From Paracoccaceae bacterium (GTDB taxonomy: Bacteria; Pseudomonadota; Alphaproteobacteria; Rhodobacterales; Rhodobacteraceae), in the NCBI GenBank assembly GCA_003605175.1, contig QWDA01000006.1, forward strand, positions 62,001-126,000: a stretch of 64,000 nt of DNA, in the 5' to 3' direction. Position 1 is the first letter of the stretch; every line of letters begins with the position of its first letter. This document shows positions 51,370 to 62,189 of this stretch, piece after piece. A program made the translations under genes and the position numbers. The notes beneath the pieces are model-generated. The model ran no database searches and was not told the origin of the DNA. It worked only from the letters and a program-made list of their open reading frames with translations.

Positions 51370-51439
51370 GGCCTGTTCTCCGAATAGCCCTGCATTCCTG
51401 CATTTTCTGCACCAGCAAAGACACCTGCGCAAGCGCGGA

Positions 51440-51859
51440 TCAGGCCGCGCGCCGATAGCGCGACCGAAGGCGATAGGCCTTGCGCGGGCCCGAAACCCGC
51501 CAGTCCGCGGTCCATTCCGGCCAGTCGGCGAAGCCATAGACCACGAGGTAATGATCCGGATCGCACCAATGCTCGGCCGCCGCCGCGCCCGCGAGCGAGA
51601 AGCCGTGAAACGCCCGCCCGTCCGCGAACAGCACCGCGACCCGCCCCGCCCCGTCCGGCCGCCACAGGTACCGCCGCGTCGCCGTGACCGGCCCCTGACC
51701 GTCCAGCGTCAGGGTTCCGTCCTCATCGTAGACCAGTCCGCCCTGCCCGTCCGGCGCGAACACCGCGCGCCCCTCGAACCGCCCGCCAGGCCCGCGCGCA
51801 TCCTCGATCCGGCGCGCGACCCGCCAGCTCCCCTCGAAATCGCCCAGAAGCAGTGCCAC
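51440..51859 (-). CDS. DUF6314 family protein
   Basis: 139 residues from a GTG start (VALLLGDFEGSWRVARRIED) with AAGGAG six bases upstream; the frame is open farther upstream but toward the purB promoter. Motifs are DFEGSW, GRFEGRAVF, YLWR, VLFADGRAFHGFSL and CDPDHYLVVYGFADWPEW. Together these define DUF6314, a small beta-barrel-like family in Rhodobacterales, probably lipocalin-like in fold. Function not known. It is divergent from purB. Confidence 0.8.
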   Translation of the reverse strand: MALLLGDFEGSWRVARRIEDARGPGGRFEGRAVFAPDGQGGLVYDEDGTLTLDGQGPVTATRRYLWRPDGAGRVAVLFADGRAFHGFSLAGAAAAEHWCDPDHYLVVYGFADWPEWTADWRVSGPRKAYRLRSRYRRAA

Positions 51860-51938
51860 CCCGCTCTCCTTGCCGCCCGGGAAGGCGCAGTCTATGACCC
51901 CGGCGCAGACACCCACAAGCCCCGGAGGCGCGCCGCCG

Positions 51939-53249
51939 ATGATCCCCCGCTATTCCCGCCCCGACATGGTCGCCCTCTGGTCGCCCGAGACGAAGTTCCG
52001 GATCTGGTACGAGATCGAGGCCCATGCCTGCGACGCGATGGCCGAACTGGGGGTAATCCCGAAGGCCAATGCCGAGGCGGTCTGGAAGGCGAAGGACGTG
52101 GAGTTCGACGTCGCCCGCATCGACGAGATCGAGGCGGTGACCAAGCACGACGTGATCGCCTTCCTCACCCATCTCGCCGAGATCATCGGCAATGACGAGG
52201 CCCGCTTCGTCCATCAGGGCATGACCTCGTCGGATGTGCTCGACACCTGCTTCAACATCCAGCTCACCCGCGCCGCCGACATCCTGATCGCCGATCTGGA
52301 GGGTCTGCTCGCCGCGCTCAGGCGCCGCGCCTTCGAGCACAAGGACACCGTCCGGATCGGCCGCAGCCACGGCATCCATGCCGAACCCACCACCATGGGC
52401 CTCACCTTCGCGCGCTTCTACGCCGAGATGGACCGCAACCTGCGCCGCCTCAGGACCGCCCGCGAGGAGATCGCCACCGGCGCCATCTCCGGCGCCGTCG
52501 GCACCTTCGCCAATATCGACCCGGCGGTGGAAGAGCATGTCTGCGCCAGGCTCGGCCTCACGCCCGAGCCGATCTCCACCCAGGTCATCCCGCGCGACCG
52601 CCACGCCGCCTTCTTCGCCACACTGGGCGTGATCGCGAGTTCGGTCGAGAATGTCGCCATCGAGATCCGCCACATGCAGCGCACCGAGGTCCTGGAGGCC
52701 GAGGAGTTCTTCTCCAAGGGCCAGAAAGGCTCCTCGGCGATGCCGCACAAGCGCAACCCGGTGCTGACCGAGAATCTCACCGGCCTCGCCCGCCTCGTCC
52801 GCTCCGCCGTGGTGCCCGCGCTCGAGAACGTAGCGCTCTGGCACGAGCGCGACATCTCGCATTCCTCCGTGGAACGCATGATCGGCCCCGACGCGACGAT
52901 CACCCTCGACTTCGCGCTGGCACGGCTCACCGGCGTGGTCGACAAGCTCGTCGTCTACCCGGACAACATGCTCGCCAACATGAACAAGTTCCGCGGCCTG
53001 GTGATGAGCCAGCGCGTGCTCCTCGCGCTGACCCAGGCCGGGGTCAGCCGCGAGGACGCCTACCGCCTCGTGCAGCGCAACGCGATGAAGGTCTGGGAAG
53101 CGGGCGCCGATTTCATGACCGAGCTCAAGGCCGACCCCGACGTCACCGCCGCGCTCTCGGAAGCGGAGATCGAGGAGAAATTCGACCTCGGCTACCACAC
53201 CAAGCATGTGGACACGATCTTCGCGCGGGTGTTCGGCACGGCCGGCTGA
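51939..53249 (+). CDS. purB: Adenylosuccinate lyase
   Basis: 436 residues from MIPRYSRPDMVALWSPETKF, with CGGAGG upstream; in-frame ATGs before it belong to the spacer. Signature sequences are FVHQGMTSSDVLDTC, GRSHGIHAEPTTMGLTFA and the flexible catalytic loop GSSAMPHKRNPVLTENLTG with the active-site Ser. It catalyses two steps of purine synthesis: SAICAR to AICAR and adenylosuccinate to AMP, each releasing fumarate. A monocistronic context is likely. Confidence 0.98.
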   Translation: MIPRYSRPDMVALWSPETKFRIWYEIEAHACDAMAELGVIPKANAEAVWKAKDVEFDVARIDEIEAVTKHDVIAFLTHLAEIIGNDEARFVHQGMTSSDVLDTCFNIQLTRAADILIADLEGLLAALRRRAFEHKDTVRIGRSHGIHAEPTTMGLTFARFYAEMDRNLRRLRTAREEIATGAISGAVGTFANIDPAVEEHVCARLGLTPEPISTQVIPRDRHAAFFATLGVIASSVENVAIEIRHMQRTEVLEAEEFFSKGQKGSSAMPHKRNPVLTENLTGLARLVRSAVVPALENVALWHERDISHSSVERMIGPDATITLDFALARLTGVVDKLVVYPDNMLANMNKFRGLVMSQRVLLALTQAGVSREDAYRLVQRNAMKVWEAGADFMTELKADPDVTAALSEAEIEEKFDLGYHTKHVDTIFARVFGTAG

Positions 53250-53339
53250 ACCGGTGATCTTCGCGCCGCGGAAAGGGGGTGCGGCCCGGACGGCAGGGGT
53301 GCACGCCGCCGGGCCGCTGGGGGATGGTCCGGCGAGGAA

Positions 53340-53519
53340 CTACCGGACCGGGGAATCGCTCTCGTAGATCGCCTGGATCACCAGATTGATCTCTTCGGTC
53401 ACCACGAGCCCGATCAACGCGTAAAGTCCCGCCAGCGTCATCGTGCCTGCAACGACCAATGTCTGAACCGTTCCCGGGGTGCCGACCAGCACCGCCGCCT
53501 GGGCAATATCCGTATGCAC
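53340..53519 (-). CDS. Small single-pass membrane protein (59 residues)
   Basis: GTG start (VHTDIAQAAVLVGTPGTVQT) with GGAGAG upstream. A hydrophobic helix, LVVAGTMTLAGLYALIGLVV (residues 21-40), is followed by a short acidic tail TEEINLVIQAIYESDS. No family is recognised. The coherent transmembrane pattern and ribosome-binding site support coding. A different longer frame on the same strand was judged non-coding. Confidence 0.5.
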   Translation of the reverse strand: MHTDIAQAAVLVGTPGTVQTLVVAGTMTLAGLYALIGLVVTEEINLVIQAIYESDSPVR

Positions 53520-53578
53520 TCCTGCTCTCCCGCGAATGCAATTGGTGATGCCACTAGCGAACCCGTTTACGGTTTATT

Positions 53579-53605
53579 TTGTCTTAACGTGAACACAACT
53601 ATAAC
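53579..53605 (+). promoter_or_regulatory. Possible promoter of the small secreted protein
   Basis: TTGTCT and TATAAC separated by 15 bases lie in a clearly AT-rich stretch about 85 bases before the ATG at 53689. The spacing is shorter than the ideal 17, so this is tentative. Confidence 0.35.
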
Positions 53606-53688
53606 GTGCATTTTGGCTTTTGAAACACTTATTTTGCGAAGCGCGCAAGATTTGCTACTCTGGAGCCTCATCGGGAAAGGATCCACGG

Positions 53689-53850
53689 ATGTCGAAGACT
53701 TCGATCGCCCTGATCTCGCTGATTCTGGCCGGCGCCCCGGCAATTGCCGCCGCGTCCTGCATGGGCCATGACACCGAACAGGCCATGTCCTGCGCGACGG
53801 GAACCATCTGGGACGCCGAATCGCAGCGCTGCGTGCCGACCACCGGCTGA
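53689..53850 (+). CDS. Small secreted cysteine-containing protein (53 residues)
   Basis: MSKTSIALISLILAGAPAIA is a signal peptide with cleavage after AAA; the mature part of about 30 residues (SCMGHDTEQAMSCATGTIWD, then SQRCVPTTG) has three cysteines and a Trp, in a pattern C-x10-C-x12-C. I recall closely similar proteins in many Rhodobacteraceae next to purB, often labelled adenylosuccinate lyase through name copying; it is clearly not an enzyme of that kind. The motif resembles a mini chitin-binding peritrophin fold. Periplasmic. Function unknown. Confidence 0.7.
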   Translation: MSKTSIALISLILAGAPAIAAASCMGHDTEQAMSCATGTIWDAESQRCVPTTG

Positions 53851-53898
53851 GCGCACCGCGCCGGCCCGCCCGGCAGGAACCAAACCTTAACGCTGCCC

Positions 53899-55038
53899 AT
53901 GGCAACAGGGGGCTGCTCGCCAATTGTCGCCTATGCCATGGAACCGATGATGCCCCTCCCCATGGCCGGTCTTCCCGGCCTCGATCCGCTGCCCATGGGC
54001 GGCGGTGACGGTGCGTTGTCGGACGAGCCCACTTCCATCGCGCATCTGTCGGGCATCGAAAAGGCGGCGATCCTCGTCCAGGCGCTGGCGCAGGACGGCA
54101 AGCCCTTCTCGCTCGAACATCTCCCCGACGAGGCGCAGGCCCGGCTGATCCGCGCCATCGCCAATCTGGGCGAGGTCGATCAGGGCACCATCGCCGCCGT
54201 GCGCAAGGAATTCGCCGAACGGATGAAGCGCCCGGGCCTCGGTGGCGCCGAAGGCGTCAAGAAGACGCTGGAACTCCTGGGCGATTCCGTCAGCCCCTCG
54301 GTCGCGGCCCGGCTGCGCGCGCAATCGGGCACCACCAAGCTCGTGGGCGACCCCTGGGAACGGATCGGCGAACAGGAATCGGAGGATCTCCTTCCCGCGC
54401 TCGACCGCGAAAGCGTCGAGGTCGCGGCGGTGATCCTGTCGAAGCTCAAGGTCTCGAAGGCCGCGGAACTCCTCGGGCTGATGCCCGGCGAACGCGCCCG
54501 CCGCCTGACCTACGCGATCTCGGTCACCTCGGCCGTCTCGCCCGACGCGATCCACCGGATCGGCCGGGCACTGGCCGGCATTCTCGCGATCCAGCCGGAC
54601 CGCGCCTTCGAGGAGGGGCCGGTCGAACGCGTGGGCGCGATCCTGAACTTCTCGCGCGCGGCGACCCGGAACAACGTGCTCGAGGGGCTCGACGAGACCG
54701 ACAAGGATTTCGCCGAGGAGGTCCGCAAGGCGATCTTCACCTTCGGCAACATCCCCGAACGGATCGACCCGCGCGACATTCCGAAGATCGTCCGCCAGGT
54801 CGATCAGGACGTGCTGGTCCGCGCGCTGGCCGCCGCGCTCCTGACCGACCTCAAATCCGCCGCCGAGTTCCTCCTCGGCAGCCTGTCGCAGCGGATGGCG
54901 GATTCGATCAAGGGCGAGATCGAGGATATCGGCGAGGTGAGCGAGGAGGCCGGGGAAGAGGCGATGGGCGCCGTCGTCGCCGCGATCCGCGAGCTCGAGG
55001 CCTCGGGCGAGATCTATCTCATCGCCGACGAGGGCTGA
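53899..55038 (+). CDS. fliG: FliG-like flagellar motor switch protein
   Basis: 379 residues from ATG 53899; ATG 53938 is an alternative and neither has a strong ribosome-binding site. The N-terminal segment LSGIEKAAILVQALAQDGKP, the middle region LESVEVAAVILSKLKVSKAAELLGLMPGERAR type pattern, and the C-terminal FTFGNIPERIDPRDIPKIVR, DVLVRALAAAL and SLSQRMADSIKGEIEDIG match FliG, which couples rotor to stator torque. Residue charge in the C-terminal torque helix (KGEIED, EEAGEE) is FliG-like. It sits away from any other flagellar gene. Divergence from the standard family makes a second, specialised FliG possible. Confidence 0.82.
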   Translation: MATGGCSPIVAYAMEPMMPLPMAGLPGLDPLPMGGGDGALSDEPTSIAHLSGIEKAAILVQALAQDGKPFSLEHLPDEAQARLIRAIANLGEVDQGTIAAVRKEFAERMKRPGLGGAEGVKKTLELLGDSVSPSVAARLRAQSGTTKLVGDPWERIGEQESEDLLPALDRESVEVAAVILSKLKVSKAAELLGLMPGERARRLTYAISVTSAVSPDAIHRIGRALAGILAIQPDRAFEEGPVERVGAILNFSRAATRNNVLEGLDETDKDFAEEVRKAIFTFGNIPERIDPRDIPKIVRQVDQDVLVRALAAALLTDLKSAAEFLLGSLSQRMADSIKGEIEDIGEVSEEAGEEAMGAVVAAIRELEASGEIYLIADEG

Positions 55039-55115
55039 ACCCCACGCCGCCTTGAGGTCGCCCCCCACCGCGTCTATCTCTGGCGCCACTCCGAAGCGAT
55101 CACCCCCGAGGCGCG

Positions 55116-56006
55116 ATGCAGCGACCCGAAAGCGACTGGCGCGATTTCATGCAGAACCTGGCGATCCGGGCGCTGCTCGCCCTCGCCCTGCGCCTCCCCT
55201 ACGAGCGTCGCGTGCGGCTCATGGGCTGGATCGTGTCGCGCATCGTCGCCCCCCTCGCCGGCTGGGACAGGCGGATCGCGCTCAACCTCGCCCATGTCCG
55301 CCCCGATCTCCCGCCCGGGGAGGTCCGTCGCCTGCAGCGCGCCGTTCCCGACAATGCCGGCCGCAGCCTGATCGAGATCTACTCGGCCGGCGAATTCGCC
55401 GCCCGACTCAGGGACGCGCCGCTCACCGGCCCGGGCGTCCAGCCCTTTCTCGCGGCCCGCGCCGCCGGCCGCCCTGTGATCCTCGTCACCGCGCATTTCG
55501 GCAATTACGACGCCCCCCGCGCCGCGCTCTTCGCCCAGGGCCACCCGCTCGCCGCGCTCTACCGCCCGATGCGCAACGCCAGCTTCAACGCCCATTACGT
55601 GGCCGCGATCGCGGCGATCGGCGAGCCGGTCTACCCGGCCGACCGCAAGGGCGTCCTCAGCCTCGTCCGCCACCTCGCGGGCGGCGGCATCATGGGCATT
55701 CTCGTCGATGTCCACGTGGTCCGCGGCGCGCCGCTCACCTTCTTCGGCAAGCCCGCGCCCTCCGCGCTCTCGGCCGCCGAATGGGCGCTGAAATACGACG
55801 CGCTGCTGGTCCCGATCTACGGCATCCGCCAGCCCGACGGGCTGAGCTTCCGGATCCATCTCGACCCGCCCGTCCCCGCCGCGACTCCCGAGGCGATGAC
55901 CCAGGCGCTCAACGACAGCCTCGAGGCGCAGGTCCGCGCCCATATGGAACAATGGTTCTGGATTCACCGCCGCTGGGAGAAACGCCCCCCCGCTGCGGAA
56001 GCCTAG
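55116..56006 (+). CDS. Lipid A lauroyl-type acyltransferase (LpxL/HtrB family)
   Basis: 296 residues. The acyltransferase box HFGNYD (H-x4-D) lies in VILVTAHFGNYDAPRAALFA, followed by the membrane-proximal YRPMRN and the substrate-binding GILVDVHVVRGAPLTFFGKP. It has one N-terminal hydrophobic segment (LAIRALLALALRLPY). Such enzymes transfer lauroyl or myristoyl groups to Kdo-lipid A on the inner membrane. The next gene is convergent; the stop codons overlap as CTAG. The exact acyl chain cannot be told. Confidence 0.9.
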   Translation: MQRPESDWRDFMQNLAIRALLALALRLPYERRVRLMGWIVSRIVAPLAGWDRRIALNLAHVRPDLPPGEVRRLQRAVPDNAGRSLIEIYSAGEFAARLRDAPLTGPGVQPFLAARAAGRPVILVTAHFGNYDAPRAALFAQGHPLAALYRPMRNASFNAHYVAAIAAIGEPVYPADRKGVLSLVRHLAGGGIMGILVDVHVVRGAPLTFFGKPAPSALSAAEWALKYDALLVPIYGIRQPDGLSFRIHLDPPVPAATPEAMTQALNDSLEAQVRAHMEQWFWIHRRWEKRPPAAEA

Positions 56007-56707
56007 GGCACCCGCGCCGCCGCCAGGATCGGCCCCGTGCCCGCTTCCTGGATCAGCACCGCCGCACTGCCGCCCACGGGCAGGGCATGGCGCGCCTCGA
56101 AGCGCCCGCGCCCGTCCCAGTCGCCGATCTCGACGATGCTCGAAACGATATTGCGATAGGTGATCCGCCGTCCGGCATTCTCGCCGCGCCGGATCTCGAC
56201 CGTCTCCGAGGGCCTATAGGTCACGAGGAGCACCTGGTAGCGCCCCGGCTGCGGCGCCCGCGCCTCGGCCGCCACCGAGATCGTGGGGCCGTTCCGCGCG
56301 ACCGAGACATCCACCGTCTCGGGCTCGCCATGGGCCCGCTCGATCATCTGCGCGAGCCGCATCGGCTTCGTGCCGATCACATGGTCGCGCCCGCCCACCA
56401 CCATCTGCGGCGTGTAGATCGTCCGCTCGCCGGCCGCATGCGAATAGCGCCGCTGCCGCGCGGTGAAGGCGGGAGAGGCGAAATCGTCCTTCCAGCCGAT
56501 GTAATCCCAGTAATCCACATGGAGCGCAAGCGGCAGCACGTCGCGCCGTGTCGTCAGCTCGGCCAGGATCGCGTCGGCCGGCGGGCAGGACGAGCAGCCC
56601 TGCGAGGTGAAGAGCTCGACCACCACCAGCCGCTCCGCCGCCGCGGCCGCGCCCGCCATCGCGACCAGTGCCGCCGCCAGTGCCACTTTCAGAACCCGCA
56701 TCGACAT
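56003..56707 (-). CDS. DUF1223 domain-containing secreted protein (thioredoxin-fold-like)
   Basis: 234 residues. The signal peptide MSMRVLKVALAAALVAMAGA ends near AAAAAE. The mature N-terminus reads LVVVELFTSQGCSSCPPADAIL, with a CSSC pair at the start of a thioredoxin-like fold, followed by VDYWDYIGWKDDFASP, RQRRYS and TPQMVVGG. These are standard for DUF1223. The Cys pair suggests periplasmic redox activity, unproven. The reading frame is open 51 codons further upstream but that part lies over the acnA promoter region. Confidence 0.88.
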   Translation of the reverse strand: MSMRVLKVALAAALVAMAGAAAAAERLVVVELFTSQGCSSCPPADAILAELTTRRDVLPLALHVDYWDYIGWKDDFASPAFTARQRRYSHAAGERTIYTPQMVVGGRDHVIGTKPMRLAQMIERAHGEPETVDVSVARNGPTISVAAEARAPQPGRYQVLLVTYRPSETVEIRRGENAGRRITYRNIVSSIVEIGDWDGRGRFEARHALPVGGSAAVLIQEAGTGPILAAARVP

Positions 56708-56789
56708 CCCGTCCGGTACCCCGCCCCGGCTTGGTAGCGGCTGCGCGCGATCCGCACCAATCAAGGTTTTGAGAGATTGGTTACACGGC

Positions 56790-56818
56790 TTGCGAAAAAC
56801 TGTACACCATGGTATACA
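56790..56818 (+). promoter_or_regulatory. acnA promoter overlapped by an inverted repeat operator
   Basis: TTGCGA (56790-56795), a 17-base spacer and TATACA (56813-56818) form a sigma-70-type promoter. The 18-base inverted repeat TGTACACCA/TGGTATACA (56801-56818, one mismatch between arms, centre CCATGG) covers the spacer and -10, as a repressor operator would. It lies about 80 bases before the acnA ATG. The TGGTATACA half resembles GntR-type sites; the regulator is not identified. Confidence 0.6.
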
Positions 56819-56898
56819 TTTTGCCGCACCCCCCTTGAATGTCGCCGCCGCTCGGCGCAAAGACCGGGGAGATCCAGCCCCACCAGGAGGTATGCCAG

Positions 56899-59646
<2,748 letters not shown>

Positions 59647-59669
59647 GCCCCGCCCGAAACCACCGCGCG

Positions 59670-59702
59670 CGCCCCGGCCCATCGCCGGGGCGTATTCGTT
59701 TC
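59670..59702 (+). terminator. Intrinsic terminator of acnA
   Basis: CGCCCCGGC pairs with GCCGGGGCG around the loop CCATC, followed by a T-containing tail (TATTCGTTTC). It is 24 bases past the stop. Confidence 0.75.
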
Positions 59703-60078
59703 TGGCCGGCGGATTCGCGCCGAAAAAGCCTCACTGCCGGATGCCCGTTCTCACGACGGAAACAATCAAACACGACAACCGCCGTTGTTCCTCGACGCGC
59801 TGGCAAAAACGGCAGGAACTGAGCGAAAACTCGCGCACCCTGCCGAAATGTGGCATCTTGATGGCGTAAGTGGGGGTGAAAAATGAAGTTCCGAGTTTTC
59901 GGCTGGGTCCGGTCCGTCCGGTTCAGGCCGACCGCGAGCATGCCGGTATTCGAACTGGGCGGAATGGCCGTTCTGGCCCTCGCGGGACTGGTTTAAAGAG
60001 TGGGGGTCGCGGCGATCTGCCGCCGCGATCCGGGTAACGAAAGACCTGGGGGATTGTTCCTCTGCGCCCGGCCGGGAG
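59703..60078. other. Intergenic region with one possible micro-ORF
   Basis: No recognised gene apart from the 37-codon frame listed separately. An inverted repeat TCGCGGCG/CCGCCGCGA occurs around 60008-60032, possibly ending transcripts from either side. Confidence 0.45.
59883..59996 (+). CDS. Possible 37-residue protein
   Basis: MKFRVFGWVRSVRFRPTASM, then PVFELGGMAVLALAGLV and stop. GGGGGTG stands about five bases before the ATG. The protein is basic at the N-terminus and hydrophobic at the C-terminus, like small membrane-associated peptides. No homologue is recognised, so coding is uncertain. Confidence 0.4.
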   Translation: MKFRVFGWVRSVRFRPTASMPVFELGGMAVLALAGLV

Positions 60079-60615
60079 CTATTCGGCTCCGTCAATGGCC
60101 GGGCGCAATCGCTTCTCGAGCATGACATCGACCGCCGGGCCGATCAGCCGATAGACGATCTTGCCTTCCGAATCGACAACGAAGGTCTCTGGCGGCGCCG
60201 TCACGCCCCACTCGATGCCGAGCCGGCCCTTTTCGTCGACGACCAGCCCCGAAAACGGGTTCCCGAGTTCGTCCAGAAACGCCTGCGCCCGCTCCGGTCG
60301 GTCCTTGTAGACCACGCCGTAGATCGGGATTCCCTCGGCCGCCAGCGCCTCCAGTTCGGGGTGCTCCTGCCGGCACGGCGGACACCAGCTCGCCCAGAAG
60401 TTCACCAGCTTCACGCCGGGCTGCCGCAGGACAGATGCATCGAAGCCCGGCTGCCCCCGCATCGGCGCCGCGCCTTCGAGCGACGGCGCAGGACGCCCGA
60501 TGAAGACCGAGGGCAGCGCATCGGGATCGTCGCGCATCATCCCGGCGAGGAACAGCCCCGCGATCGCCGCGAAGATGACGGGCGGCGCCAGCATCAGAGG
60601 TGAGATCCTAGCCAT
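60079..60615 (-). CDS. ccmG: Cytochrome c maturation thiol:disulfide interchange protein (CcmG/DsbE)
   Basis: 178 residues from MARISPLMLAPP; a start nine bases upstream is possible. A single N-terminal membrane anchor (MLAPPVIFAAIAGLFLAGMM) is followed by the periplasmic thioredoxin domain with the active site NFWASWCPPCRQEHPEL (WCPPC) and the cis-proline region GVTAPPETFVVD. CcmG keeps apocytochrome c cysteines reduced for heme attachment. It is the last gene of the ccm operon and overlaps ccmD. Confidence 0.95.
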   Translation of the reverse strand: MARISPLMLAPPVIFAAIAGLFLAGMMRDDPDALPSVFIGRPAPSLEGAAPMRGQPGFDASVLRQPGVKLVNFWASWCPPCRQEHPELEALAAEGIPIYGVVYKDRPERAQAFLDELGNPFSGLVVDEKGRLGIEWGVTAPPETFVVDSEGKIVYRLIGPAVDVMLEKRLRPAIDGAE

Positions 60616-60760
60616 CGCTGACACGCGCCTCCGCCGCCTCGAGCGCCCGCCTGACCCGCCGCGCCCGCACCACGCTCACGAGGATCAGCGCCGCGATCAG
60701 CCCGAGCCCCACCGCATAGGAGCCGAGCACCGCGCCTGCGTATTTGCCAAGTTCCGGCAT
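60608..60760 (-). CDS. ccmD: Heme exporter protein CcmD
   Basis: 50 residues, MPELGKYAGAVLGSYAVGLG, followed by LIAALILVSVVRARRVRRAL. One transmembrane helix and a positively charged cytoplasmic tail are the only features of this small subunit, which holds holo-CcmE to CcmABC. Start and stop overlap ccmC (ATGA) and ccmG. Confidence 0.92.
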   Translation of the reverse strand: MPELGKYAGAVLGSYAVGLGLIAALILVSVVRARRVRRALEAAEARVSDG

Positions 60761-61488
60761 CACGCCATACGCTCCCGCGCTTCCAGCGCCTGCAACCGCC
60801 GGGCGCGGATCTCGGTCCGGGTCCGGTAGAGCACCAGCGCGACGAACAGCAGCACGAAGCCGGCGATGGAGACGACGAGCGGCAGCCAGAAAACGTCCGA
60901 GACGTTCTCCTCGGCATCCATCGACAGGGACGCCCCCTGATGCAGCCCCTGATTCCAGAACAGGAGCGCATAGCGCGAGATCACCGCGAACACCGAACCC
61001 ACGAGGCACAGCACCGAGGTGAGGTCGGCCGCGCTGTCCGGGTCCTCGATCGCGGCCCAGAGCGCCTGGTAGCCGAGATAGAACAGGAACAGCACCAGGA
61101 ATGCGGTCAGCCGCGGATCCCATTCCCACCACGAGCCCCACATCGGCTGGCCCCAGAGCGCGCCGGTCGCCAGCGCGATCATTGTGAAGGTCATCCCTAC
61201 GGGCGCCGCCGCCTTGGCGGCCAGGGCCGAGACATGGTGCCGCCGGACCAGCCAGATCAGCGAGGCCACCAGCATCATCGCCCAGGCATTGATCGCCATC
61301 ATCGCCGCGGGCACGTGCAGATAGATGATCTTCACCGTGGAGCCCTGCCGGAAATCGTCGGGCGTGAAGAAAAAGCCCCAGACCAGCCCCGCCGCCAGGC
61401 AGAGCCCCGCCAGAATGGAAACGACCGGCACCAGGGGCGCCGTCGTGGCCATGAACTTGCGCGGGTTGGCATATTCCCAGAGCGACAT
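60760..61488 (-). CDS. ccmC: Heme exporter protein CcmC
   Basis: 242 residues with six membrane helices. The tryptophan-rich heme-handling motif is intact as QPMWGSWWEWDPRLT, with conserved periplasmic His residues in IIYLHVPAAMMA and ISRYALLFWNQGLHQGAS. CcmC binds heme and passes it to CcmE. It starts 45 bases after ccmB and overlaps ccmD. Confidence 0.97.
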   Translation of the reverse strand: MSLWEYANPRKFMATTAPLVPVVSILAGLCLAAGLVWGFFFTPDDFRQGSTVKIIYLHVPAAMMAINAWAMMLVASLIWLVRRHHVSALAAKAAAPVGMTFTMIALATGALWGQPMWGSWWEWDPRLTAFLVLFLFYLGYQALWAAIEDPDSAADLTSVLCLVGSVFAVISRYALLFWNQGLHQGASLSMDAEENVSDVFWLPLVVSIAGFVLLFVALVLYRTRTEIRARRLQALEARERMA

Positions 61489-61532
61489 GCAGGCTATGTA
61501 TTACGCAGCCCCGACCGCCACAAGCGCGGGGC

Positions 61533-62189
61533 CTAGCGCAGATTGACGCGCAGCGCGGCGGCGGCGGCGAAGGGCAGGAGCGCCACCGCGAAAAGGCTGA
61601 TCGCGGCGAGGAGCGCGAGCGGCGTGCTGGCGGCGATCCCCTCGGCGCCGCGCCGCGTGGCCTCGGCCCCGAAGATCAGCGTCGGCATGTAGAGCGGCAG
61701 GACGAGGAGCGACAGGAGCAGCCCGCCCCGCTTCAGCCCCACCGTCAGGGCCGCCCCGAAGGCGCCGATCACCGACAGGGCCGGCGTCCCCAGCGCGAGG
61801 CCGAGGGTGAGCCAGAGATAGGCCCCCGGTGCGAGGTTGAGGAGCAGGCCGAAGCCGGGCGCCGCCAGCGTCAGCGGCAGCCCCGTCGTCAGCCAATGCG
61901 CCAGCGCCTTCACCGCCACGACCCCCTCGAGCGGGATCGGCGCGGTGGCGAGAAGGTCGAGCGAGCCGTCCTCGCGGTCGAGCGCGAAGATCCGGTCGAG
62001 CGACAGAAGGCAGGCCAAGAGCGCGCCCAGCCAGAGGATCCCCGGCGCGATCCGCGACAGCAGCGCGGTGTCCGGGCCGACGCCGAAGGGCACCAGGGTC
62101 ACCACGATCAGGAAGAAGGCCAGCGCCAGGCCAAAGCCCCCGCCCGCCCGGATCGCGAGCTTCAGATCGCGGAGGAGGAGCGCGTTCAC
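61533..62189 (-). CDS. ccmB: Heme exporter protein CcmB
   Basis: 218 residues with six membrane helices; recognisable pieces are [52 protein letters not shown] and [14 protein letters not shown]. It is the permease subunit partnering the CcmA ATPase; together they recycle the CcmC-CcmE-heme complex. It overlaps ccmA by four bases. Confidence 0.97.
   Translation of the reverse strand: MNALLLRDLKLAIRAGGGFGLALAFFLIVVTLVPFGVGPDTALLSRIAPGILWLGALLACLLSLDRIFALDREDGSLDLLATAPIPLEGVVAVKALAHWLTTGLPLTLAAPGFGLLLNLAPGAYLWLTLGLALGTPALSVIGAFGAALTVGLKRGGLLLSLLVLPLYMPTLIFGAEATRRGAEGIAASTPLALLAAISLFAVALLPFAAAAALRVNLR

Noticed and set aside
53143-53541. 132-codon minus-strand frame over the end of purB
   Set aside because: It overlaps purB and has no coherent composition; the in-phase 59-codon frame at 53340-53519 has a better start and a membrane helix.
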